A DNA stretch of 64,000 bases, taken from the NCBI RefSeq assembly GCF_029227915.1, contig NC_079884.1, forward strand, positions 4,342,001-4,406,000, given 5' to 3'. A program made the position numbers and the translations under genes. The first letter of the stretch is position 1. Every line of letters starts with the position of its first letter. This DNA is from Hydractinia symbiolongicarpus (taxonomy: Eukaryota; Cnidaria; Hydrozoa; Anthoathecata; Hydractiniidae). The notes beneath the pieces were generated by a model, which worked only from the letters and a program-made list of their open reading frames with translations, was not told where the DNA came from and did not search any database. Positions 10,141 through 22,839 of the stretch are shown piece by piece.

Positions 10141-13100
10141 ATCCCGGGCTTGGCCGGTATAGTCGAATGTATACAAAGAAAGTACCCTGTGAGTAAACTC
10201 ATTTCCAAAACGATTTTTTAAATTATCTTTTCACCACTAAAACGCATGAGACTTGTAGTTTTCAAAAAGGTTTTCATTTTTGATGAGACGCTGAATAAAA
10301 GAAGTTTAATCGCCGGCAAACGAAAACCCGCCATTTCCCGTAAACCCCGGACTCGGTCCGTATAATCAAAAGTATACAAAGAAAGTACCCAGGGAGTAAA
10401 CTCATTTCCCGAACGACTTTTTAAATTATTTTTTCACCACTAAAACGCATGAGACTTGTAGTTTTCAAAAATGTTTTCATTTTTGATGAGACGCTGAATG
10501 AAAGAAGTTTAATCGCCGGCAAACGAAAACCTGCGATTTCCCGTAAATCCCGGACTCGGCCCGTATGGTGAAAAGTATACAAAGAAAGTATCCAAGGTGT
10601 AAACTCATTTCCCGAACGATTTTTTAAATTATTATTTCACCATTAAAGCCCATGAGACTTGTAGTTTTTAAAAATGTTTTCATTTTTAATGAGACCCTGA
10701 ATAAAAGAAGTTTAATCGCCGGCAAACGAAAACCCGCGACTTCCCGTAAATCCCGGTCTCGGCCCGTATAGTCGAATGTATACAAAGGAAGTACCCTGTG
10801 AGTAAACTCATTTCCAAAACGATTTTTTAAATTATCTTTTCACCACTAAAACGCATGAGACTTGTAGTTTTCAAAAAGGTTTTCATTTTTGATGAGACGC
10901 TGAATAAAAGAAGTTTAATCGCCGGCAAACGAAAACCCGCCATTTCCCGTAAACCCCGGACTCGGTCCGTATAATCAAAAGTATACAAAGAAAGTACCCA
11001 GGGAGTAAACTCATTTCCAGAACGACTTTTTAAATTATTTTTTCACCACTAAAACGCATGAGACTTGTAGTTTTCAAAAATGTTTTCATTTTTGATGAGA
11101 CGCTAAATAAAAGAAGTTTAATCGCCGGCAAACGAAAACCTGCGATTTCCCGTAAATCCCGGACTCGGCCCGTATGGTGAAAAGTATACAAAGAAAGTAT
11201 CCAAGGTGTAAACTCATTTCCCGAACGATTTTTTAAATTATTATTTCACCATTAAAGCCCATGAGACTTGTAGTTTTTAAAAATGTTTTCATTTTTAATG
11301 AGACCCTGAATAGAAGAAGTTTAATCGCCGGCAAACGAAAACCCGCGACTTCCCGTAAATCCCGGTCTCGGCCCGTATAGTCAAAAGTATACAAAGAAAG
11401 TACCCAGGGAGTAAACTCATTTCCCAAACGATTTTTTAAATTACTATTTTACCACTAAAGCCCGTGAGACTTGTAGTTTTTAAAAATGTTTTCATTTTTG
11501 ATGAGACGCTGAATAAAAGCAGTTTAATCGCCGGCAAACAAAAACCCGCGATTTCCCGTATATCCCGGGCCTGGCCCGTATAGTCAAAAGTATACAAAGA
11601 AAGTACCCAGGGAGTAAACTCATTTCCCGAACGATTTTTTAAATTATTATTTCACCATTAAAGCCCATGAGACTTGTAGTTTTTAAAAATGTTTTCATTT
11701 TTGATGAGACCCTGTATAAAAGAAGTTTAATCGCCGGCAAACGAAAACCCGCGACTTCCCGTAAATCCCGGTCTCGGCCCGTATAGTCAAAAGTATACAA
11801 AGAAAGTACCCAGGGAGTAAACTCATTTCCCAAACGATTTTTTAAATTACTATTTCACCACTAAAGCCCATGAGACTTGTAGTTTTTAAAAATGTTTTCA
11901 TTTTTGATGAGACGCTGAATAAAAGAAGTTTAATCGCCGGCAAACGAAAACCCGCAATTTTCCGTAAATCCCGTACTCGGCCCGTATAGTCAAAAGTATA
12001 CAAAGAAAGTACCCAGGGAGTAAACTCATTTCCCAAACGATTTTTTAAATTACTATTTCACCACTAAAGCCCATGAGACTTGTAGTTTTTAAAAATGTTT
12101 TCATTTTTGATGAGACGCTGAATAAAAGCAGTTTAATCGCCGGCAAACGAAAACCTGCGATTTCCCTAAATCCCGGACTCGGCCCGTATAGTCAAAAGTA
12201 TACAAAGAAAGTACCCAGGGAGTAAACTCATTTTCAGAACGATTTTTTAAATTATTTTTTCACCACTAAAACGCATAAGAGTTGTAGTTTTTAAAAATGT
12301 TTTCATTTTTGATGAGACGCTGAATAAAAGAAGTTTAATCGCCGGCAAACGAAAACCCGCGATTTCCCGTATATCCCGGGCCTGGCCCGTATAGTCAAAA
12401 GTATACAAAGAAAGTACCCAGGGAGTAAACTCATTTCCCGAACGATTTTTTATATTATTTTTTTACCACTAAACGCATGAGACTTGTAGTTCTCAAAAAT
12501 ATTTTCATATTTGATGGGACGCTCAATAAAAGAAGTTTAATCGCCGGCAAACGAAAATCCGCGATTTCCCGTAAATCCCGGACTCGGCCCGTATAGTAAA
12601 AAGTATACAAAGAAAGTACCCAGAGAGTAAACTCATTTCCCGAACGATTTTTTAAATCATTTTTTCACCACTAAAACGCATGAGACTTGTAGTTTTCAAA
12701 ATGCTTTCATTTTTGATGAGACGCTGAATAAAAGAAGTTTAATCGCCGGCAAACGAAAACCCGCCATTTCCCGTAAACCCCGGACTCGGTCCGTATAGTA
12801 AAAAGTATACAAAGAAAGTACCCAGAGAGTAAACTCATTTCCCGAACGATTTTTTAAATCATTTTTTCACCACTAAAACGCATGAGACTTGTAGTTTTCA
12901 AAATGCTTTCATTTTTGATGAGACGCTGAATAAAAGAAGTTTAATCGCCGGCAAACGAAAACCCGCCATTTCCCGTAAATCCCGGACTCGGCCCGTATAG
13001 TAAAAAGTATACAAAGAAAGTACCCAGAGAGTAAACTCATTTCCCGAACGATTTTTTAAATCATTTTTTCACCACTAAAACGCATGAGACTTGTAGTTTT

Positions 13101-15561
13101 TAAAAAGGTTTTCATTTTTGATGAGACGCTGAATAAAAGAAGTTTAATCGCCGGCAAACGAAAACCCGCCATTTCCCGTAAACCCCGGACTCGGTCCGTA
13201 TAATCAAAAGTATACAAAGAAAGTACCCAGGGAGTAAACTCATTTCCCGAACGACTTTTTAAATTATTTTTTCACCACTAAAACGCATGAGACTTGTAGT
13301 TTTCAAAAATGTTTTCATTTTTGATGAGACGCTGAATGAAAGAAGTTTAATCGCCGGCAAACGAAAACCTGCGATTTCCCGTAAATCCCGGACTCGGCCC
13401 GTATGGTGAAAAGTATACAAAGAAAGTATCCAAGGTGTAAACTCATTTCCCGAACGATTTTTTAAATTAATATTTCACCATTAAAGCCCATGAGACTTGT
13501 AGTTTTTAAAAATGTTTTCATTTTTAATGAGACCCTGAATAAAAGAAGTTTAATCGCCGGCAAACGAAAACCCGCGACTTCCCGTAAATCCCGGTCTCGG
13601 CCCGTATAGTCGAATGTATACAAAGAAAGTACCCTGTGAGTAAACTCATTTCCAAAACGATTTTTTAAATTATCTTTTCACCACTAAAACGCATGAGACT
13701 TGTAGTTTTCAAAAAGGTTTTCATTTTTGATGAGACGCTGAATAAAAGAAGTTTAATCGCCGGCAAACGAAAACCCGCCATTTCCCGTAAACCCCGGACT
13801 CGGTCCGTATAATCAAAAGTATACAAAGAAAGTACCCAGGGAGTAAACTCATTTCCCGAACGACTTTTTAAATTATTTTTTCACCACTAAAACGCATGAG
13901 ACTTGTAGTTTTCAAAAATATTTTCATTTTTGATGAGACGCTGAATGAAAGAAGTTTAATCGCCGGCAAACGAAAACCTGCGATTTCCCGTAAATCCCGG
14001 ACTCGGCCCGTATGGTGAAAAGTATACAAAGAAAGTATCCAAGGTGTAAACTCATTTCCCGAACGATTTTTTAAATTATTATTTCACCATTAAAGCCCAT
14101 GAGACTTGTAGTTTTTAAAAATGTTTTCATTTTTAATGAGACCCTGAATAAAAGAAGTTTAATCGCCGGCAAACGAAAACCCGCGACTTCCCGTAAATCC
14201 CGGTCTCGGCCCGTATAGTCAAAAGTATACAAAGAAAGTACCCAGGGAGTAAACTCATTTCCCAAACGATTTTTTAAATTACTATTTTACCACTAAAGCC
14301 CGTGAGACTTGTAGTTTTTAAAAATGTTTTCATTTTTGATGAGACGCTGAATAAAAGCAGTTTAATCGCCGGCAAACGAAAACCCGCGATTTCCCGTATA
14401 TCCCGGGCCTGGCCCGTATAGTCAAAAGTATACAAAGAAAGTACCCAGGGAGTAAACTCATTTCCCGAACGATTTTTTAAATTATTTTTCACCATTAAAG
14501 CCCATGAGACTTGTAGTTTTTAAAAATGTTTTCATTTTTGATGAGACCCTGAATAAAAGAAGTTTAATCGCCGGCAAACGAAAACCCGCGACTTCCCGTA
14601 AATCCCGGTCTCGGCCCGTATAGTCAAAAGTATACATAGAAAGTACCCAGGGAGTAAACTCATTTCCCAAACGATTTTTTAAATTACTATTTCACCACTA
14701 AAGCCCATGAGACTTGTAGTTTTTAAAAATGTTTTCATTTTTGATGAGACGCTGAATAAAAGAAGTTTAATCGCCGGCAAACGAAAACCCGCAATTTCCC
14801 GTAAATCCCGTACTCGGCCCGTATAGTCAAAAGTTTACAAAGAAAGTACCCAGGGAGTAAACTCATTTCCCAAACGATTTTTTAAATTACTATTTCACCA
14901 CTAAAGCCCATGAGACTTGTAGTTTTTAAAAATGTTTTCATTTTTGATGAGACGCTGAATAAAAGCAGTTTAATCGCCGGCAAACGAAAACCTGCGATTT
15001 CCCTAAATCCCGGACTCGGCCCGTATAGTCAAAAGTATACAAAGAAAGTACCCAGGGAGTAAACTCATTTTCAGAACGATTTTTTAAATTATTTTTTCAC
15101 CACTAAAACGCATAAGAGTTGTAGTTTTTAAAAATGTTTTCATTTTTGATGAGACGCTGAATAAAAGAAGTTTAATCGCCGGCAAACGAAAACCCGCGAT
15201 TTCCCGTATATCCCGGGCCTGGCCCGTATAGTCAAAAGTATACAAAGAAAGTACCCAGGGAGTAAACTCATTTCCCGAACGATTTTTTACATTATTTTTT
15301 TACCACTAAACGCATGAGACTTGTAGTTCTCAAAAATATTTTCATATTTGATGGGACGCTGAATAAAAGAAGTTTAATCGCCGGCAAACGAAAATCCGCG
15401 ATTTCCCGTAAATCCCGGACTCGGCCCGTATAGTAAAAAGTATACAAAGAAAGTACCCAGAGAGTAAACTCATTTCCCGAACGATTTTTTAAATCATTTT
15501 TTCACCACTAAAACGCATGAGACTTGTAGTTTTCAAAATGCTTTCATTTTTGATGAGACGC
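10140..15561 (+). repeat. Block C: satellite with a 14-monomer (2,838-bp) segmental duplication
   Basis: The segment from about 10,262 to 12,724 matches about 13,100 to 15,561 at an offset of 2,837-2,838 bp. Shared rare markers are CAAAAAGGTTTTC, CGTATGGTGAAAAG, TTTTTAATGAGACCCTG, CGGGCCTGGCCCG and TTCTCAAAAATATTTTC. The copies separate where GACGCTGAAT in the first becomes GACGCTTAAT in the second. Both arms are in the same orientation. Confidence 0.8.
12591..13100 (+). repeat. Local run of near-identical 202-bp monomers
   Basis: The joint GTATAGTAAAAAGTATAC starts at 12,591, 12,793 and 12,995, each 202 bp apart, and each is followed by ACCCAGAGAGTAA and TTTAAATCATTTTTTC. This is a simple single-monomer amplification lying between the two arms of the 2,838-bp duplication. 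Confidence 0.8.
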
Positions 15562-16729
15562 TTAATGAAAGAGGTTTAATCGCCGGCAAACGAAATCCCG
15601 CGTTTTCCCGTAAATCCGGGGCTTGGCCCGTATAGTCGAATGTATACAAAAAAAGTACCCAGGGAGTAAACTCATTTCCCGAACGATTTTTTAAATTTTT
15701 TTTTTACCACTAAAACGCATGAGACTTGTAGTTTTTAAAAATGTTTTCATTTTTGATGAGACGCTGAATAAAAGAAGTTTAATCGCCGGCAAACGAAAAC
15801 CCGCGATTTCCCGTAAATCCCGGCTTGGCCTGTACAGTCAAAAGTATACAAAGAAAGTACCCAGGGAGTAAACTCATTTCCCGAACGATTTTTTAAATTA
15901 CTTTTTCACCACTAAAACGCATGAGACTTGTAGTTTTTAAAAATGTTTTCATTTTTGATGAGACGCTGAATAAAAGAAGTTTAATCGCTGGCAAACGAAA
16001 ACCTGCGATTTCCCGTAAATCCTGGACTCTGCCCGTATAGTCAAAAGTATACAAAGAAAGTACCCAGGGAGTAAACTCATTTCCCAAACGATTTTTTAAA
16101 TTATTATTTCACCACTAAAACGCATGAGACTTGTAGTTTTCAAGAATGTTTTCATTTTTGATGAGACGCTGAATAAAAGCAGTTTAATCGCCGGCAAACG
16201 AAAACCCGCGATTTCCCGTAAATCCCGGGCTTGGCACGTATAGTCGAATGTATACAAAGAAAGTACCCTGTGCGTAAACTCATTTCCAGAACGATTTTTT
16301 AAATTATTTTTTCACCACTAAAACGCATAAGACCTGTAGTTTTTAAAAATGTTTTCATTTTTGATGAGACGCTGAATAAAAGAAGTTTAATCGCCGGCAA
16401 ACGAAAACCCGCGATTTCCCGTAAATCCCGGCTTGGCCCGTATATTCAAAAGTATACAAAGAAAGTACCCAGGGAGTAAACTCATTTCCCGAACGATTTT
16501 TTGAATTACTTTTTCACCACTAAAACGCATGAGACTTGTAGTTTTTAAAAATGTTTTCATTTTTGATAAGACGCTGAATGAAAGAAGTTTAATCGCCGGC
16601 AAACGAAAACCTGCGATTTCCCGTAAATCCTGGACTCGGCCCGTATAGTCAAAATTATACAAAGAAAGTACCCAGGGAGTAAACTCATTTTTCAAACGAT
16701 TTTTTAAATTATTATTTCACCACTAAAAC

Positions 16730-19700
16730 GCATGAGACTTGTAGTTTTCAAGAATGTTTTCATTTTTGATGAGACGCTGAATAAAAGCAGTTTAATCGCC
16801 GGCAAACGAAAACCTGCGATTTCCCTAAATCCCGGACTCGGCCCGTATAGTCAAAAGTATACAAAGAAAGTACCCAGGGAGTAAACTCATTTTCAGAACG
16901 ATTTTTTAAATTATTTTTTCACCACTAAAACGCATAAGACTTGTAGTTTTTAAAAATGTTTTCATTTTTGATGAGACGCTGAATAAAAGAAGTTTAATCG
17001 CCGGCAAACGAAAACCCGCGATTTCCCGTATATCCCGGGCCTGGCCCGTATAGTCAAAAGTATACAAAGAAAGTACCCAGGGAGTAAACTCATTTCCCGA
17101 ACGATTTTTTATATTATTTTTTTACCACTAAACGCATGAGACTTGTAGTTCTCAAAAATATTTTCATATTTGATGGGACGCTGAATAAAAGAAGTTTAAT
17201 CGCCGGCAAACGGAAATCCGCGATTTCCCGTAAATCCCAGACTCGGCCCGTACAGTAAAAAGTATACAAAGAAAGTACCCAGAGAGTAAACTCATTTCCC
17301 GAACGATTTTTTAAATTATTTTTTCACCACTAAAACGCATGAGACTTGTAGTTTTCAAAATGTTTTCATTTTTGATGAGACGCTTAATGAAAGAGGTTTA
17401 ATCGCCGGCAAACGAAATCCCGCGTTTTCCCGTAAATCCGGGGCTTGGTCCGTATAGTCGAATGTATACAAAGAAAGTACCCAGGGAGTAAACTCATTTC
17501 CCGAACGATTTTTTAAATTTTTTTTTTACCACTAAAACGCATGAGACTTGTAGTTTTCAAAAATGTTTTCATTTTTGATGAGACGTTTAATGAAAGAGGT
17601 TTAATCGCCGGAAAACGAAAACCCGCGATTTCCCGTAAATCCCGGGCTTGGCCCGTATAGTCGAATGTATACAAAGAAAGTACCCTGTGAGTAAACTCAT
17701 TTCCAGAACGATTTTTTAAATTATTTTTTCACCACTAAAACGCATAAGACTTGTAGTTTTTAAAAATGTTTTCATTTTTGATGAGACGCTGAATAAAAGA
17801 AGTTTAATCGCCGGCAAACGAAAACCCGCGATTTCCCGTAAATCCCGGCTTGGCCCGTACAGTCAAAAGTATACAAAGAAAGTACCCAGGGAGTAAACTC
17901 ATTTCCCGAACGATTTTTTAAATTACTTTTTCACCACTAAAACGCATGAGACTTGTAGTTTTTAAAAATGTTTTCATTTTTGATGAGACGCTGAATAAAA
18001 GAAGTTTAATCGCCGGCAAACGAAAACCTGCGATTTCCCGTAAATCCTGGACTCTGCCCGTATAGTCAAAAGTATACAAAGAAAGTACCCAGGGAGTAAA
18101 CTCATTTCCCAAACGATTTTTTAAATTATTATTTCACCACTAAAACGCATGAGACTTGTAGTTTTTAAGAATGTTTTCATTTTTGATGAGACGCTCAATG
18201 AAAGAGGTTTAATCGCCGGCAAACGAAAACCCGCGATTTCCCGTAAATCCCGGGCTTGGCACGTATAGTCGAATGTATACAAAGAAAGTACCCTGTGCGT
18301 AAACTCATTTCCAGAACGATTTTTTAAATTATTTTTTCACCACTAAAACGCATGAGACTTGTAGTTTTCAAGAATGTTTTCATTTTTGATGAGACGCTGA
18401 ATAAAAGCAGTTTAATCGCCGGCAAACGAAAACCTGCGATTTCCCTAAATCCCGGACTCGGCCCGTATAGTCAAAAGTATACAAAGAAAGTACCCAGGGA
18501 GTAAACTCATTTTCAGAACGATTTTTTAAATTATTTTTTCACCACTAAAACGCATAAGACTTGTAGTTTTTAAAAATGTTTTCATTTTTGATAAGACGCT
18601 GAATAAAAGAAGTTTAATCGCCGGCAAACGAAAACCCGCGATTTCCCGTATATCCCGGGCCTGGCCCGTATAGTCAAAAGTATACAAAGAAAGTACCCAG
18701 GGAGTAAACTCATTTCCCGAACGATTTTTTATATTATTTTTTTACCACTAAACGCATGAGACTTGTAGTTCTCAAAAATATTTTCATATTTGACGGGACG
18801 CTGAATAAAAGAAGTTTAATCGCCGGCAAACGAAAATCCGCGATTTCCCGTAAATCCCAGACTCGGCCCGTACAGTAAAAAGTATACAAAGAAAGTACCC
18901 AGAGAGTAAACTCATTTCCCGAACGATTTTTTAAATTATTTTTTCACCACTAAAACGCATGAGACTTGTAGTTTTTAAAATGTTTTCATTTTTGATGAGA
19001 CGCTTAATGAAAGAGGTTTAATCGCCGGCAAACGAAATCCCGCGTTTTCCCGTAAATCCGGGGCTTGGCCCGTATAGTCGAATGTATACAAAGAAAGTAC
19101 CCAGGGAGTAAACTCATTTCCCGAACGATTTTTTAAATTTTTTTTTTACCACTAAAACGCATGAGACTTGTAGTTTTCAAAAATGTTTTCATTTTTGATG
19201 AGACGTTTAATGAAAGAGGTTTAATCGCCGGAAAACGAAAACCCGCGATTTCCCGTAAATCCCGGGCTTGGCCCGTATAGTCGAATGTATACAAAGAAAG
19301 TACCCTGTGAGTAAACTCATTTCCAGAACGATTTTTTAAATTATTTTTTCACCACTAAAACGCATAAGACTTGTAGTTTTTAAAAATGTTTTCATTTTTG
19401 ATGAGACGCTGAATAAAAGAAGTTTAATCGCTGGCAAACGAAAACCCGCGATTTCCCGTAAATCCCGGCTTGGCCCGTACAGTCAAAAGTATACAAAGAA
19501 AGTACCCAGGGAGTAAACTCATTTCCCGAACGATTTTTTAAATTACTTTTTCACCACTAAAACGCATGAGACTTGTAGTTTTTAAAAATGTTTTCATTTT
19601 TGATGAGACGCTGAATAAAAGAAGTTTAATCGCCGGCAAACGAAAACCTGCGATTTCCCGTAAATCCTGGACTCTGCCCGTATAGTCAAAAGTATACAAA

Positions 19701-19990
19701 GAAAGTACCCAGGGAGTAAACTCATTTTCCAAACGATTTTTTAAATTATTATTTCACCACTAAAACGCATGATACTTGTAGTTTTCAAGAATGTTTTCAT
19801 TTTTGATGAGACGCTCAATGAAAGAGGTTTAATCGCCGGCAAACGAAAACCCGCGATTTCCCGTAAATCCCGGGCTTGGCACGTATAGTCGAATGTATAC
19901 AAAGAAAGTACCCTGTGCGTAAACTCATTTCCAGAACGATTTTTTAAATTATTTTTTCACCACTAAAACGCATGAGATTTGTAGTTTTCA
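16730..19990 (+). repeat. Tandem 8-monomer duplication (1,620 bp)
   Basis: About 16,730-18,370 matches about 18,350-19,990. Examples are TTTTCAGAACG at 16,890 and 18,510, TTTATATTATTTTTTTACC at 17,109 and 18,729, CGTTTTCCCG near 17,424 and 19,044, and GCTCAATGAAAG near 18,193 and 19,813. The copies diverge where AAGAATG in the first becomes AAAAATG in the second. Confidence 0.8.
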
Positions 19991-22574
19991 AAAATGTTTT
20001 CATTTTTGATGAGACGCTTAATAAAAGAGGTTTAATCGCCGGAAAACGAAAACCCGCGATTTCCCGTAAATCCCGGGCTTGGCCCGTATAGTCGAATGTA
20101 TACAAAGAAAGTACCCTGTGAGTAAACTCATTTCCAGAACGATTTTTTAAATTATTTTTTCACCACTAAAACGCATAAGACCTGTAGTTTTTAAAAATGT
20201 TTTCATTTTTGATGAGACGCTGAATAAAAGAAGTTTAATCGCCGGCAAACGAAAACCCGCGATTTCCCGTAAATCCCAGCTTGGCCCGTATATTCAAAAG
20301 TATACAAAGAAAGTACCCAGGGAGTAAACTCATTTCCCTAACGATTTTTTAAATTACTTTTTCACCACTAAAACGCATGAGACTTGTAGTTTTTAAAAAT
20401 GTTTTCATTTTTGATAAGACGCTGAATAAAAGAAGTTTAATCGCCGGCAAACGAAAACATGCGATTTCCCGTAAATCCTGGACTCGGTCCGTATAGTCAA
20501 AAGTATACAAAGAAAGTACCCAGGGAGTAAACTCATTTCCCAAACGATTTTTTGATTTGCTTTTTCACCACTAAAACGCATGAGACTTGTAGTTTTTAAA
20601 AATGTTTTCATTTTTGATAAGACGCTGAATGAAAGAAGTTTAATCGCCGGCAAACGAAAACCTGCGATTTCCCGTAAATCCTGGACTCGGCCCGTATAGT
20701 CAAAATTATACAAAGAAAGTACCCAGGGAGTAAACTCATTTCCCAAACGATTTTTTAAATTATTTTTTCACCACTAAAACGCATGAGACTTGTAGTTTTC
20801 AAAATGTTTTCATTTTTGATGAGACGCTTAATGAAAGAGGTTTAATCGCCGGCAAACGAAATCCCGCGTTTTCCCGTAAATCCGGGGCTTGGCCCGTATA
20901 GTCGAATGTATACAAAGAAAGTACCCAGGGAGTAAACTCATTTCCCGAACGATTTTTTAAATTTTTTTTTTACCACTAAAACGCATGAGACTTGTAGTTT
21001 TCAAAAATGTTTTCATTTTTGATGAGACGTTTAATGAAAGAGGTTTAATCGCCGGAAAACGAAAACCCGCGATTTCCCGTAAATCCCGGGCTTGGCCCGT
21101 ATAGTCGAATGTATACAAAGAAAGTACCCTGTGAGTAAACTCATTTCCAGAACGATTTTTTAAATTATTTTTTCACCACTAAAACGCATAAGACTTGTAG
21201 TTTTTAAAAATGTTTTCATTTTTGATGAGACGCTGAATAAAAGAAGTTTAATCGCCGGCAAACGAAAACCCGCGATTTCCCGTAAATCCCGGCTTGGCCC
21301 GTACAGTCAAAAGTATACAAAGAAAGTACCCAGGGAGTAAACTCATTTCCCGAACGATTTTTTAAATTACTTTTTCACCACTAAAACGCATGAGACTTGT
21401 AGTTTTTAAAAATGTTTTCATTTTTGATGAGACGCTGAATAAAAGAAGTTTAATCGCCGGCAAACGAAAACCTGCGATTTCCCGTAAATCCTGGACTCTG
21501 CCCGTATAGTCAAAAGTATACAAAGAAAGTACCCAGGGAGTAAACTCATTTTCCAAACGATTTTTTAAATTATTATTTCACCACTAAAACGCATGATACT
21601 TGTAGTTTTCAAGAATGTTTTCATTTTTGATGAGACGCTCAATGAAAGAGGTTTAATCGCCGGCAAACGAAAACCCGCGATTTCCCGTAAATCCCGGGCT
21701 TGGCACGTATAGTCGAATGTATACAAAGAAAGTACCCTGTGCGTAAACTCATTTCCAGAACGATTTTTTAAATTATTTTTTCACCACTAAAACGCATGAG
21801 ATTTGTAGTTTTCAAAAATGTTTTCATTTTTGATGAGACGCTTAATAAAAGAGGTTTAATCGCCGGAAAACGAAAACCCGCGATTTCCCGTAAATCCCGG
21901 GCTTGGCCCGTATAGTCGAATGTATACAAAGAAAGTACCCTGTGAGTAAACTCATTTCCAGAACGATTTTTTAAATTATTTTTTCACCACTAAAACGCAT
22001 AAGACCTGTAGTTTTTAAAAATGTTTTCATTTTTGATGAGACGCTGAATAAAAGAAGTTTAATCGCCGGCAAACGAAAACCCGCGATTTCCCGTAAATCC
22101 CAGCTTGGCCCGTATATTCAAAAGTATACAAAGAAAGTACCCAGGGAGTAAAGTCATTTCCCTAACGATTTTTTAAATTACTTTTTCACCACTAAAACGC
22201 ATGAGACTTGTAGTTTTTAAAAATGTTTTCATTTTTGATAAGACGCTGAATAAAAGAAGTTTAATCGCCGGCAAACGAAAACATGCGATTTCCCGTAAAT
22301 CCTGGACTCGGTCCGTATAGTCAAAAGTATACAAAGAAAGTACCCAGGGAGTAAACTCATTTCCCAAACGATTTTTTGATTTACTTTTTCACCACTAAAA
22401 CGCATGAGACTTGTAGTTTTTAAAAATGTTTTCATTTTTGATAAGACGCTGAATGAAAGAAGTTTAATCGCCGGCAAACGAAAACCTGCGATTTCCCGTA
22501 AATCCTGGACTCGGCCCGTATAGTCAAAATTATACAAAGAAAGTACCCAGGGAGTAAACTCATTTCCCAAACGA
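18930..22574 (+). repeat. Very recent tandem 9-monomer duplication (1,824 bp x 2)
   Basis: About 18,930-20,754 and 20,754-22,574 agree almost base for base; reading by eye I found only about four or five differences, for example AAACTCATTTCCCT against AAAGTCATTTCCCT and TTTGATTTGC against TTTGATTTAC. Private markers shared by both copies include GATACTTGTAG, GAAAACATGCG and TTTCCTGGACTCTGCCC-type joints. The identity implies a very young duplication, or an assembly duplication. Confidence 0.85.
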
Positions 22575-22839
22575 TTTTTAAAATTATTTTTTCACCACTA
22601 AAACGCATAAGACTTGTAGTTTTTAAAAATGTTTTCATTTTTGATGAGACGCTGAATAAAAGAAGTTTAATCGCTGGCAAACGAAAAGCCGCGATTTCCC
22701 GTATATCCCGGGCTTGGCCGGTATAGTCAAAAGTATACAAAGAAAGTACCCAGGGAGTAAACTCATTTCCCGAACGATTTTTTATATTATTTTTTTACCA
22801 CTAAACGCATGAGACTTGTAGTTTTCAAAAATGTTTTCA

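Larger units (their letters stand above)
15561..22780 (+). repeat. Block D: satellite built from 8- and 9-monomer tandem duplications
   Basis: Around 36 copies. Distinctive monomers carry ACGAAATCCCGCG with CGTTTTCCCG, GACGTTTAATGAAAG, CTCTGCCCG, or GGCACGTATAGTC with CCCTGTGCG. Their order repeats first at 1,620 bp and then at 1,824 bp. No gene, RNA gene or transposon is seen. Confidence 0.85.
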
